Notes under the pieces: model-generated | Seen by the model: the letters and a program-made list of their open reading frames with translations, nothing else | Told to the model about the DNA's origin: nothing | The model's database searches: none | Shown here: positions 25,301 to 33,559 of the stretch, in pieces | Layout: each line of letters begins with the position of its first letter | Numbering within the stretch: the first letter of the stretch is position 1 | Position numbers and translations under genes: made by a program | Source: Pseudomonas helvetica | Lineage (GTDB): Bacteria > Pseudomonadota > Gammaproteobacteria > Pseudomonadales > Pseudomonadaceae | Direction of reading: 5' to 3' | Length of the DNA stretch: 64,000 nucleotides | Assembly (NCBI RefSeq): GCF_039908645.1 | Contig: NZ_CP150917.1 | Location: 1,026,501 to 1,090,500, forward strand

Positions 25301-26656
25301 ATGACTACTCGTACGCGTATCCTCACCGGCATCACCACCACCGGCACCCCGCACCTGGGCAACTACGCCGGCGCGATCCGTCCGGCGATCCTCGCCAGCC
25401 GCGACAGCAATGCCGATTCGTTCTACTTCCTGGCGGACTACCACGCCCTGATCAAGTGCGATGACCCGCTGCGCATCCAGCGCTCGCGTCTGGAAATCGC
25501 CGCGACCTGGCTGGCCGGTGGCCTGGATGTGGATCGGGTAACGTTTTATCGCCAGTCCGACATCCCGGAAATCCCTGAGCTGACCTGGCTGCTGACCTGC
25601 GTCGCCGCCAAGGGCCTGCTCAACCGTGCGCACGCCTACAAGGCCTCGGTGGACAAGAACGTCGAAGCCGGTGAAGACCCGGATGCCGGCATCACCATGG
25701 GCTTGTACAGCTACCCGGTGCTGATGGCGGCGGACATTCTGATGTTCAACGCGCACAAGGTTCCGGTCGGTCGCGATCAGATTCAGCACGTGGAAATGGC
25801 CCGCGACATCGGCCAGCGCTTCAACCACCTGTTTGGCCAGGGCAAGGAATTCTTCACCATGCCCGAGGCGCTGATTGAAGAAAGCGTCGCCACGCTGCCC
25901 GGCCTCGATGGCCGGAAGATGTCGAAAAGCTACGACAACACCATTCCGTTGTTCTCCAGCGCCAAAGAGATGAAGGACGCGATTTCGCGGATTGTCACCG
26001 ACTCCCGTGCGCCGGGCGAAGCCAAGGATCCGGACAACTCGCACCTGTTCACGCTGTTCCAGGCTTTCGCCACTGCGGCGCAGGCCGACGAGTTCCGCAG
26101 CGAACTGTTGCAGGGCCTGGGTTGGGGCGAGGCAAAGAATCGTCTGTTCCAATTGCTCGACAACGAGCTGGGCGAGTCCCGCGAGCGTTACTACCAACTG
26201 ATCGATCGCCCGGCAGACCTCGAAGACATTCTGCAGCACGGTGCCGCCAAGGCTCGCGCCGTGGCCACGCCGTTCCTCAACGAGCTGCGTGAAGCGGTCG
26301 GCCTGCGTTCTTTCGTCAAGCAGACGCAAGTAGCGGCCACCACCAAGAAGAAAGCCGCGAAAGCCGCACGTTTCGTCAGCTTCCGTGAAGACGACGGCAG
26401 CTTCCGCTTCCGCCTGCTGGCGGCCGATGGCGAGCAACTGCTGTTGTCGCGCAACTTCGCTGACGGCAAAACCGCAGGCCAGGTGACCAAGCAACTGCAA
26501 TCCGGCCAGGCGCTGGACGTTCGCAGTGAAGACCTGAGCTTCAGCGTCTGGCTCGAAGGCGAGTGCGTTGCCGACAGCCCGGCGTTTGCTGACAGCACTG
26601 CGCGGGATGTCGCCATCGACGCCTTGCGGGTTGCGTTGACGCCTGTTCAGGAATAA
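25301..26656 (+). CDS. trpS: Tryptophan--tRNA ligase
   Basis: Class I aminoacyl-tRNA synthetase that charges tRNA-Trp. The HIGH-like box is P-H-L-G-N-Y (about 17-22) and the KMSKS loop is K-M-S-K-S (about 207-211). At 451 residues it is longer than the common 330-residue form. The extra C-terminus (from about 345) starts with a lysine-rich linker and then has a strand pattern F-V-S-F-R-E-D-D-G-S-F-R-F-R-L-L...G-E-Q-L-L-L-S-R-N-F, resembling the YegP/DUF1508 fold. This is the longer form known in Pseudomonas. Start ATG 25301. Confidence 0.95.
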   Translation: MTTRTRILTGITTTGTPHLGNYAGAIRPAILASRDSNADSFYFLADYHALIKCDDPLRIQRSRLEIAATWLAGGLDVDRVTFYRQSDIPEIPELTWLLTCVAAKGLLNRAHAYKASVDKNVEAGEDPDAGITMGLYSYPVLMAADILMFNAHKVPVGRDQIQHVEMARDIGQRFNHLFGQGKEFFTMPEALIEESVATLPGLDGRKMSKSYDNTIPLFSSAKEMKDAISRIVTDSRAPGEAKDPDNSHLFTLFQAFATAAQADEFRSELLQGLGWGEAKNRLFQLLDNELGESRERYYQLIDRPADLEDILQHGAAKARAVATPFLNELREAVGLRSFVKQTQVAATTKKKAAKAARFVSFREDDGSFRFRLLAADGEQLLLSRNFADGKTAGQVTKQLQSGQALDVRSEDLSFSVWLEGECVADSPAFADSTARDVAIDALRVALTPVQE

Positions 26657-26746
26657 TCAACGGCTCGGCCCGACCAAGGGCTGATTGCCATTCTCAAGGG
26701 TCGTCGCTACAGTGTCGGCCCGTTTTTGTTGCCTTGCTAACGAATT

Positions 26747-27841
26747 ATGACGCCCCTAGAACGATATCAAGCTGATCTGAAACGCCCGGAATTCTTCCAC
26801 GACGCCGCCCAGGAAACTGCCGTGCGTCATTTGCAGCGCCTGTACGACGATCTGGTCGCGGCCTCGCAGAACAAACCCGGCCTGCTCGGCAAACTGTTTG
26901 GCAAGAAAGACCAGGCGCCGGTCAAGGGCCTGTACTTCTGGGGCGGCGTAGGTCGCGGCAAGACTTACCTGGTCGACACCTTCTTTGAAGCGCTGCCGTT
27001 CAAGGAAAAGGTCCGCACTCACTTCCACCGCTTCATGAAGCGCGTGCACGAAGAGATGAAGACCCTCGGCGGCGAGAAAAACCCGCTGACCATCATCGCC
27101 AAGCGTTTCTCCGACGAAGCGCGGGTGATCTGTTTCGATGAGTTCTTCGTGTCCGACATCACCGACGCGATGATCCTCGGCACTTTGATGGAAGAGCTGT
27201 TCAAGAACGGCGTGACCCTGGTCGCGACTTCGAACATCGTACCGGACGGTCTGTACAAGGACGGTCTGCAACGTGCGCGCTTCCTGCCAGCCATCGCGCT
27301 GATCAAGCAGAACACCGACATCGTCAACGTCGATAGCGGCGTCGACTACCGTCTGCGTCACCTTGAGCAAGCCGAGCTGTTTCACTCCCCGCTCGACGAA
27401 GCGTCCCATGAGAGCCTGCGCAAAAGTTTCCGCGCACTCACGCCGGAATGCACTCAGGCCATCGAGAACGATGTGCTGATCATCGAGAACCGTGAGATCC
27501 GTGCCGTGCGTACGTGCGACGACGTGGCCTGGTTCGACTTCCGCGAACTGTGCGACGGCCCGCGTAGCCAGAACGACTACATCGAACTCGGCAAGATCTT
27601 CCACGCCGTGTTGCTCAGCGGCGTAGAGCAGATGAGCGTCACCACCGACGACATCGCCCGACGTTTTATCAACATGGTCGACGAATTCTACGACCGTAAC
27701 GTCAAGCTGATCATTTCCGCTGAAGTCGAACTCAAAGACCTCTACACCGGCGGTCGCCTGAACTTCGAGTTCCAGCGCACCCTCAGCCGTCTGCTGGAAA
27801 TGCAGTCCCACGAGTTCCTGGCGCGGGCGCACAAGCCGTAG
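26747..27841 (+). CDS. zapE: Cell division protein ZapE (AFG1-like ATPase)
   Basis: 364-residue AAA-like P-loop ATPase associated with the Z ring. Walker A is G-G-V-G-R-G-K-T (66-73) and Walker B is V-I-C-F-D-E-F-F. The length is normal for the family. The last 60 bp before the final base of the stop (27781-27840) recur exactly at 33451-33510, where they are followed by TAA instead of TAG. So the gene's 3' end was duplicated, or rebuilt, when the island 27841-33510 arrived; the encoded protein is unchanged. Confidence 0.95.
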   Translation: MTPLERYQADLKRPEFFHDAAQETAVRHLQRLYDDLVAASQNKPGLLGKLFGKKDQAPVKGLYFWGGVGRGKTYLVDTFFEALPFKEKVRTHFHRFMKRVHEEMKTLGGEKNPLTIIAKRFSDEARVICFDEFFVSDITDAMILGTLMEELFKNGVTLVATSNIVPDGLYKDGLQRARFLPAIALIKQNTDIVNVDSGVDYRLRHLEQAELFHSPLDEASHESLRKSFRALTPECTQAIENDVLIIENREIRAVRTCDDVAWFDFRELCDGPRSQNDYIELGKIFHAVLLSGVEQMSVTTDDIARRFINMVDEFYDRNVKLIISAEVELKDLYTGGRLNFEFQRTLSRLLEMQSHEFLARAHKP

Positions 27842-27858
27842 GACGTTTCGAAAATAAA

Positions 27859-27886
27859 AAAGGGCCTGCATTGCAGGCCCTTTTTT
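27859..27886 (+). terminator. Terminator between zapE and the asparaginase gene
   Basis: Stem GGGCCTGCA/TGCAGGCCC with almost no loop, an A-run before and a T-run after; it works for both convergent genes. It lies just inside the island side of the zapE repeat. Confidence 0.88.
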
Positions 27887-27891
27887 ATGCG

Positions 27892-28887
27892 TCAGTTTTG
27901 AAACCGGATGTCGTCGTTGAGATAGCGGGTCAGCTCATCTAGTCGCTGGCAGCCAACGAGCAGCCAAAGCAGGATTCTGGCTTTGCGCGGACAAAGAAAT
28001 CCAGCCATCGCTGCGCCTCTACGGATCAGATCCATCTCGCTGCCGATGAAGCCGTAGGAGGATTGAGCGGTGGGGCCTGATCCGGTCCGGGTCGCAATGA
28101 TGACCGGGATTTCTTTTGCGATTGCTTCGACGGCGTCAGCCCAGCGCTCCGAGACGTGTCCTGCGCCGAAACCGGCAATCACCAGCCCGTCGTAACCCAG
28201 TTCAAGGATGTTTTCCAACATCAAGGTGTCGGCAGACAGAGATGCTTCCAGCATGGCAATCGTCTGTGTTGTCTGTTGTGGCAAGGGTAAAGGCTTCCGG
28301 CGGGACGGCTGGCGTAGATAGCGGACGGTTCCCTCCAGAAGCATCCCTGCGGGACCCGTGACAGGGGAGGAAAACGCCTGCAACGCCAATGAATCGGTTT
28401 TGCGGACGACGCTCGCTTGGTGAACCTGGCCGTTCATTACCACTAGAACGCCTCGCTGACGGCTGTTTTCAGCCCGTGCGACTCGGCAAGCATCCAGCAG
28501 ATTCGCCGGACCATCGGCCCCTGCCTGGGCTGCCGAACGCATGGCGCCGGTCAGAACCAGTGGTTCGTCGTGGTCCCATAAGTAGTCGAAAAATGTTGCG
28601 GTTTCTTCGAGGGTGTCCGTGCCCTGAGTGATGACAACGCCAATAGCGCCTTGCTCAATCTGGTATCTCGCCCAGGAAAGGACGCTCAGCAAAAGCTCGA
28701 AATCCAGTGAGGCACTTGGGAATAGGCCGAGTGTTTCAACGGTCACCCGGGCCAGTTCCTTCAGTTCCGGTACTGAGGCCAGCAGGGTTTCACCGTTGAC
28801 GGTCGGGATAACACCTTCACCAGCATGCCTGGCTTGCATGCTCACGGTACCGCCGAGCGCCGCAATAGCCAGTTTGGGGAGGTTCAT
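27892..28887 (-). CDS. Asparaginase-family amidohydrolase
   Basis: 331-residue asparaginase/glutaminase-type enzyme without a signal peptide, so probably cytoplasmic. All catalytic residues are in place: Thr14 in G-G-T-V-S, Thr90-Asp91 in Q-G-T-D-T-L-E-E, and Lys163 in V-V-R-K-T. GAGG lies seven bases before the ATG at 28887. In this island it follows a transporter-like gene, a nitrilase-family amidase and an amino-acid monooxygenase, so it may release ammonia from an amide made or imported by the same system rather than serve general asparagine use. Confidence 0.88.
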   Translation of the reverse strand: MNLPKLAIAALGGTVSMQARHAGEGVIPTVNGETLLASVPELKELARVTVETLGLFPSASLDFELLLSVLSWARYQIEQGAIGVVITQGTDTLEETATFFDYLWDHDEPLVLTGAMRSAAQAGADGPANLLDACRVARAENSRQRGVLVVMNGQVHQASVVRKTDSLALQAFSSPVTGPAGMLLEGTVRYLRQPSRRKPLPLPQQTTQTIAMLEASLSADTLMLENILELGYDGLVIAGFGAGHVSERWADAVEAIAKEIPVIIATRTGSGPTAQSSYGFIGSEMDLIRRGAAMAGFLCPRKARILLWLLVGCQRLDELTRYLNDDIRFQN

Positions 28888-28988
28888 GTCATACCTCGTT
28901 CGATTGGGTGTGATTAAAAAGGTGGCTGTACCCGGTCTTGAGCGACAGGACTTCGGTACAGCTGAATGGGAGAAGTGCGGCATGAAAT

Positions 28989-30209
28989 TTATTGGGTTAT
29001 GAAGAACCCGATTAGCGGAACGATCAGCAAGGTGCTGATGGCCATGGACAGGACATTCCCTATGTAGGGGTGCATATCAGCCGGTAACCTCTTGGCAATC
29101 ACACACGCCAAAGGTGGCGCGATGAGTGCCCCTAGCAGCGCACTTGATCCTATTACCTGCCAACTGCCGCCATAGGTCAGAACCGCCGCCGGCACTACGG
29201 ACACCAGCGGAATGTAGGTGGGATACCAGCCGCGCAATATCCATTGTCGACGCCAGATCACCACGCCTAAAGCTGAGGTTAAAGCCTGCGCTCCGATCAG
29301 TTGTGGCAGCAAACCTGAGCCGTATACCGGACCCATGGGGTTCAAGGTGTATGCCAGCAATGCACCCAGTAACAAGCCGAGGCTGGCCAGTTCATTGCCA
29401 AAGAAGGGCGCTTCCGAAAAGTCTGCCAACACCCGGCGCAGGCTCCAGAAGATTCCGTAGTCGGGCGTCTTTGATCGGGCAGGTGTGGCCGCAGAATCGG
29501 ATGACTCCTCAGATGGGGCGGATTGCTCGGACTTAACCAGGCTCGGCACGTAACGACAGAGTAGAAAGGCAAAGACGCTGGCGGCGGCCATGCCCGTGAC
29601 ATTGCCGATCACGGCTGGCAGGCCCAGTGGATTGCAGACGTAGTTAACGATTAGTAAACACATCGGGGTGACAAGAATGGCACCCATGATGGCTCCGTTG
29701 ATCGTCACTTTCCAGCCACCGCCAAACATCAGCACCATCGCCGCTGGCAGTGAAACAAAGGCTGCGAACGTCGGTTGCCAATGGGTGGCCGTGACCGTCC
29801 AGCCCCACAGCAGGTTACTCAACAGCAGTCCAAGCAGCGAACTGGTGATCAGCCACGGCCATAGCCCGCTGCCATAGGAGATTGCAAAGCCTTGCCAGGA
29901 TTTCCCCGTTCGATTGGCCCAGTAAGCCAGATAGGCTCCCGCCAAGAGTCCAATAGAGGCGAACTCGTGTTTGTAGAATGCAACCTCGCTGATGTCTCCC
30001 AGTACCCAGCGCAACCAGGCACTCGGCTCGGGGAGGCTCGTCACCATGTGACTGTAGTCTGGCCAATGGGCTGACCAGGAAGAGCGGTTGGTGAGTGAAA
30101 GCCAGAAAATCAGCAGTGTCGTGCCGATCATGAGGAGGATGATCGCAGTATCAAACGGCGATCTGCCGACAAGCCGATTTAACCGATGTTTTTCGGTTGT
30201 GGTGTCCAT
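28989..30209 (-). CDS. Internally duplicated multi-pass membrane protein, unknown
   Basis: 406-residue membrane protein with about ten to twelve hydrophobic segments in two homologous halves. Half one (about 75-225) has D-I-S-E-V-A-F-Y...E-F-A-S-I-G-L-L-A-G-A-Y-L-A-Y, Y-G-S-G-L-W-P and G-G-G-W-K-V. Half two (about 255-405) repeats them as D-F-S-E-A-P-F-F...E-L-A-S-L-G-L-L-L-G-A-L-L-A-Y, Y-G-S-G-L-L-P and G-G-S-W-Q-V. A hydrophilic linker rich in Ser and Ala joins them. Inverted-repeat architecture is common in secondary transporters, so I infer a transporter for the amino acid or amide handled by its neighbours. I do not recognise the family. GGGGG precedes the ATG. Confidence 0.7.
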   Translation of the reverse strand: MDTTTEKHRLNRLVGRSPFDTAIILLMIGTTLLIFWLSLTNRSSWSAHWPDYSHMVTSLPEPSAWLRWVLGDISEVAFYKHEFASIGLLAGAYLAYWANRTGKSWQGFAISYGSGLWPWLITSSLLGLLLSNLLWGWTVTATHWQPTFAAFVSLPAAMVLMFGGGWKVTINGAIMGAILVTPMCLLIVNYVCNPLGLPAVIGNVTGMAAASVFAFLLCRYVPSLVKSEQSAPSEESSDSAATPARSKTPDYGIFWSLRRVLADFSEAPFFGNELASLGLLLGALLAYTLNPMGPVYGSGLLPQLIGAQALTSALGVVIWRRQWILRGWYPTYIPLVSVVPAAVLTYGGSWQVIGSSALLGALIAPPLACVIAKRLPADMHPYIGNVLSMAISTLLIVPLIGFFITQ

Positions 30210-30226
30210 GAGTGATGACCCCCTTA

Positions 30227-31114
30227 TCAGCGCGGGAGACAAGGGTGTTGGGTGTAACCAAGCATTTGATCGTAGAGATCGGCTCGACGATCGCGATGCA
30301 GATCGTTCAAGTTGTTCCAGATGGGGGCGCTACGGGAGCTGGTCAGGTCGATGTCGGCAAACAGGATTTCCTGCTTGTCCGCTGAAGCTACTGCGCCAAT
30401 CGGCCAGCCATTGGTGCCGGCAATCAGTGAGCAGCCCAGGTATCGGGCGCCTCGTTCTTCGCCGATCCGGCTGGCGGCGGCAATAAACACGTTGTTGACG
30501 TGAGCTGCCGTCATCGTCAGATACGAAGCCATGCATTTGCCGGCGTCATCGAACAGCGGCGGAGGCGTCCAGACCCAGTTGTTCAAACTGCAAATGATGT
30601 CCGCGCCTTGCTGACTCAGGATGCGCGGCACTTCCGGGAACCAGATATCCCAGCAGATCAACAATCCGATACGGCCTATTGGTGTATCAAAAACCGGGAA
30701 GCCCAGGTCGCCTGGAGTGAACCAGAGTTTTTCCAGGTTCCACAAATGGGCTTTCCGATATTTCCCGATAAAACCGTCAGGTCCGACAAGAATGCCGGTG
30801 TTGAAGAGCCGCATGCCGTCGCGTTCGGTCAGGCCGGCCACGAGGTAAACCTTGTGTTTGCAGGCGAAATCTACCCAGCTCTGCGTACTCGGTCCGCCGG
30901 GAACCGCCTCGGAATGGTCGAAAGCATCCTGCCGATTGCTGAAGAAATAGCCGGTATTTGTAAGCTCGGGCATAACGATGAGATTTGCCCCTCCATTGAC
31001 CGCTTGTAGCGCCAGTTCCAGGCTGTGATGCAAATTCCCTTCACGATTCTCTATGCCGACTTGTGGGTCGAATTGCACGACTGCGACACGAACAGGACTC
31101 GTTGATTCACTCAT
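30227..31114 (-). CDS. Nitrilase-superfamily amidase (carbon-nitrogen hydrolase)
   Basis: 295-residue hydrolase of the nitrilase superfamily. The Glu-Lys-Cys triad is Glu50 in V-M-P-E-L, Lys121 in Y-R-K-A-H-L-W and Cys154 in L-L-I-C-W-D. Branches of this type hydrolyse aliphatic amides or N-carbamoyl compounds; DavA, the 5-aminovaleramide amidase of Pseudomonas lysine breakdown, is one. Standing directly downstream of a flavin amino-acid 2-monooxygenase gene (177 bp apart, same strand), it most likely hydrolyses the amide that enzyme makes. It is separated from the membrane-protein gene by only 17 bp. Confidence 0.87.
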   Translation of the reverse strand: MSESTSPVRVAVVQFDPQVGIENREGNLHHSLELALQAVNGGANLIVMPELTNTGYFFSNRQDAFDHSEAVPGGPSTQSWVDFACKHKVYLVAGLTERDGMRLFNTGILVGPDGFIGKYRKAHLWNLEKLWFTPGDLGFPVFDTPIGRIGLLICWDIWFPEVPRILSQQGADIICSLNNWVWTPPPLFDDAGKCMASYLTMTAAHVNNVFIAAASRIGEERGARYLGCSLIAGTNGWPIGAVASADKQEILFADIDLTSSRSAPIWNNLNDLHRDRRADLYDQMLGYTQHPCLPR

Positions 31115-31291
31115 TTACGCTGACCTCTTATTATTGTTTTTCAACCTGTGTAGTTGTGCGTTTATAAGAGTTGAACCGGTGAGTGAGCGAAAGTCAGCGG
31201 CTTCCGTTAAGCGTGTAGTCCTTTTCCCAAGATGAACAAGGTTGAGCCAATACACAGCGTGCATCGACTCTTTTAGCGGGGAAAGTCTAGG

Positions 31292-33238
31292 TCAGGTCCT
31301 GAGTTTGTATTCTGGATAGTCACTCATGGTAAATCCGCCATTGAATGTAGCTTCGGTTTTATTGCAGATATGAATGACTGCATCGACGGCACCTCGAAAG
31401 CAAGGCTCTGTCCAGCCGGCATCGACTGAAAAAGACTCGCCAGAAAAATAGAGGCCAGAAATATGTGAAAAATCTCTGTTGTACTTCATCAAGCCCACTG
31501 CGTCGTAGTAGGTTCCGGGCCTGTACAACTTTGCACACCCCAAAGCATTTTTATCGGTCATCCAGCGTTGGACGACTGCTTGATCAATGCCAATATAGGG
31601 AGAGATTTTTTCCTGGATATTGGCGGAGTTCATAAGGATTCGATCAAGCTCTTTTGCGCATTTCGTAACCAGCTCTTTGTCAGTGAAGGACGCGAGTTTG
31701 GTTGCGTCATCCTCCCATGTGTAACTCAGAAGGATGCAGTCATAATTATAGTTGTCGTTATAGCGATAGGTATAAATGTCGTGAATGAAACTGTCTGTGA
31801 CTATGGCTTGTGGGATTTTGGTGTTTTTTGATAAGAATGATTTTTTTAATGGTGCATAGACTTTGCAACTGGTTTCCCAGTGAGCGGTTTTATAGGCATT
31901 GATCGTTTCGAATGGAAGCATTTCTTGATTGAAGTCCTCGAGCTTGATTCGAGTTTCGATCAGCCATGAGGGAAGGGTCATGATGATTGAATCAAAGTCG
32001 TCGAATAATTCCTGAGTTTGCCCGGGGTGGCTCGATTTCCAGTTGTAGTAGACGCGTATTTTTTGATTGTCCAGTTTTTTCAGTTTTGTGACGGACGAGT
32101 CCGTGAGGAAACCATTACTGCGCTCAAGGCAGTGTTCGTAGAAGGATTTTCCGGTTTCGTCTGTTTTCATGAATAACAGGCATTCATCCAAAGAGGCGAG
32201 CCCGATATAGCGAGGTCTGTCGAAAACCAGCCCCTTGGAGTCAAAAACGGCTTCGCTGTGCAGGTGTGGTGAGGCTATCGGTTCACCGGTCGCGTCCACT
32301 CGGCCATGAATCAGTTGCAGTTGGCTGCTGAATCCAAAAATTGCCGTACGCAGGGGATAAAGCGAGCAGACATCGTAGAAGGCGCCCCAGCTACCGTCAC
32401 CGATGCCTATCGAATAGAAAATGGCGGACTCGTCCGGGGACATTCCCATCCCGCCGAAGTCTCCTGGCGAGCTTTCATGCCAAGCGTCTACTATTGGCAT
32501 GCTGACCAGGTCACGAAAAGAAATGCCCTCGTATTTCTTGACGATACCAGCCCACATGGCTTCCCACCGTTGGCTGGCATAAACCTCTGCTACGCGGCGG
32601 GTCATGCGGTCAGCAAATGCTTTCCACTTGGCGTAAACCCGTTGAAGCTCCTCGCCAGGAGGTGGTGTCATGCCGTCTTCATTTGTCCATATCAACATCT
32701 GTGGAGTAGCGCTGCCTCCCATGCTTCCTTCTCGAAGATAGATGCCAGTCGACGTTACCCACTGGCTTCCGGGATTTGGGAAGTCTGAAATAGCCAAGTC
32801 AAACTCCTTGGCGTAGTAAGCCATCAGAGACTTACCTTCTTTAGGCGGTTCGTCTGCTGTGTTGAAGAAAGGCATGCGCATCGCCCCCATTTCAAAGGGA
32901 GTATGACTTTTTACGGAGTTTCGGCTTCCGGGGATTGTAAGGTGTCTGCCGCCTATGCGTTTGGATTGTTCTATAAGCGTTATATTGGTAAAGCCGCAAC
33001 GATAAAGCTCCCTGGCGGCAGTGAGCCCAGTCACACCTGCACCAATGATGCATATTTTATGATGTGGGTTGGGCGCGTTTGCGATGCCGTTTTCTTGTTC
33101 TACCAATGCTCGATAGTCAAAACATAAGTCTGGCGGGTTCGGAAAGCGAGCGCTCCACTTGTTGTTCGATGAGCGCTTTGTTCGAGTAATATCTTTAGCA
33201 ATATGTGAGGGGTAGTTGTAACTAGAGCCGATGGTCAT
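31292..33238 (-). CDS. Flavin amino-acid 2-monooxygenase / monoamine oxidase family
   Basis: 648-residue FAD enzyme of the amine-oxidase family. The dinucleotide-binding fold is I-I-G-A-G-V-T-G-L-T-A-A (64-75), and the C-terminal FAD motif lies in Y-F-S-G-E-S-F-S-V-D-A-G-W-T-E-P. It resembles the tryptophan, phenylalanine and lysine 2-monooxygenases (IaaM/DavB type), which turn an L-amino acid into the amide with loss of CO2. It is longer than IaaM, with some 60 extra N-terminal residues; phenylalanine 2-monooxygenase also has an N-terminal pro-region that must be removed. The gene is clearly AT-richer than its neighbours, a sign of transfer. The amino-acid substrate cannot be read; the next gene is a matching amidase. 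Confidence 0.8.
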   Translation of the reverse strand: MTIGSSYNYPSHIAKDITRTKRSSNNKWSARFPNPPDLCFDYRALVEQENGIANAPNPHHKICIIGAGVTGLTAARELYRCGFTNITLIEQSKRIGGRHLTIPGSRNSVKSHTPFEMGAMRMPFFNTADEPPKEGKSLMAYYAKEFDLAISDFPNPGSQWVTSTGIYLREGSMGGSATPQMLIWTNEDGMTPPPGEELQRVYAKWKAFADRMTRRVAEVYASQRWEAMWAGIVKKYEGISFRDLVSMPIVDAWHESSPGDFGGMGMSPDESAIFYSIGIGDGSWGAFYDVCSLYPLRTAIFGFSSQLQLIHGRVDATGEPIASPHLHSEAVFDSKGLVFDRPRYIGLASLDECLLFMKTDETGKSFYEHCLERSNGFLTDSSVTKLKKLDNQKIRVYYNWKSSHPGQTQELFDDFDSIIMTLPSWLIETRIKLEDFNQEMLPFETINAYKTAHWETSCKVYAPLKKSFLSKNTKIPQAIVTDSFIHDIYTYRYNDNYNYDCILLSYTWEDDATKLASFTDKELVTKCAKELDRILMNSANIQEKISPYIGIDQAVVQRWMTDKNALGCAKLYRPGTYYDAVGLMKYNRDFSHISGLYFSGESFSVDAGWTEPCFRGAVDAVIHICNKTEATFNGGFTMSDYPEYKLRT

Positions 33239-33559
33239 TGTTGATCTTCCCTGATGTGTGCATATTTTGTTTGCAGGGATGTATGTTGAAGTCTTGAACA
33301 GTCGGCTAACAAGTGTAAATCTGAGTTATCCATCACTCTGGTTTCCGATTTACTCGTAGGATAAAGGCTCGCGAAGCGAGGTGTTGCGTTTAGATCGCAA
33401 TGTCGAGTTTGAATTGTTAGTTACATAAAGCTTCTGAAGCAGGCGCCGCTCCTCAGCCGTCTGCTGGAAATGCAGTCCCACGAGTTCCTGGCGCGGGCGC
33501 ACAAGCCGTAACGGTCCACATAAGGCATGGTTGACCCTTTCCTTGGGTCAACCGCGCCT
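33239..33559. other. Gene-free right edge of the zapE island
   Basis: Upstream region of the monooxygenase gene (33239-33450), AT-rich, with no gene supported. It is followed by the right 60-bp zapE repeat (33451-33510) and a hairpin GGTTGACCC/GGGTCAACC at 33529-33553. That hairpin probably ended the ancestral zapE transcript, although it lacks a T-run. Confidence 0.6.

Larger units (their letters stand above)
27781..33510. mobile_element. Genomic island at the 3' end of zapE
   Basis: An exact 60-bp direct repeat, 27781-27840 and 33451-33510, brackets four minus-strand genes. The repeat is the end of zapE up to the second base of its stop codon. Outside the right copy the stop is TAA, probably the ancestral end. 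The order trpS-zapE...GlxA regulator-acyl-CoA dehydrogenase-aldo-keto reductase-rplM, which I recall as conserved in pseudomonads, is interrupted only here. No integrase, transposase or tRNA is visible inside, so the mechanism is unknown. The monooxygenase gene inside is markedly AT-richer than its surroundings. Confidence 0.8.

Noticed and set aside
27841..33510. Prophage or integrative conjugative element at zapE
   Set aside because: No integrase, recombination directionality factor, phage or conjugation gene is present; only metabolic genes are seen.
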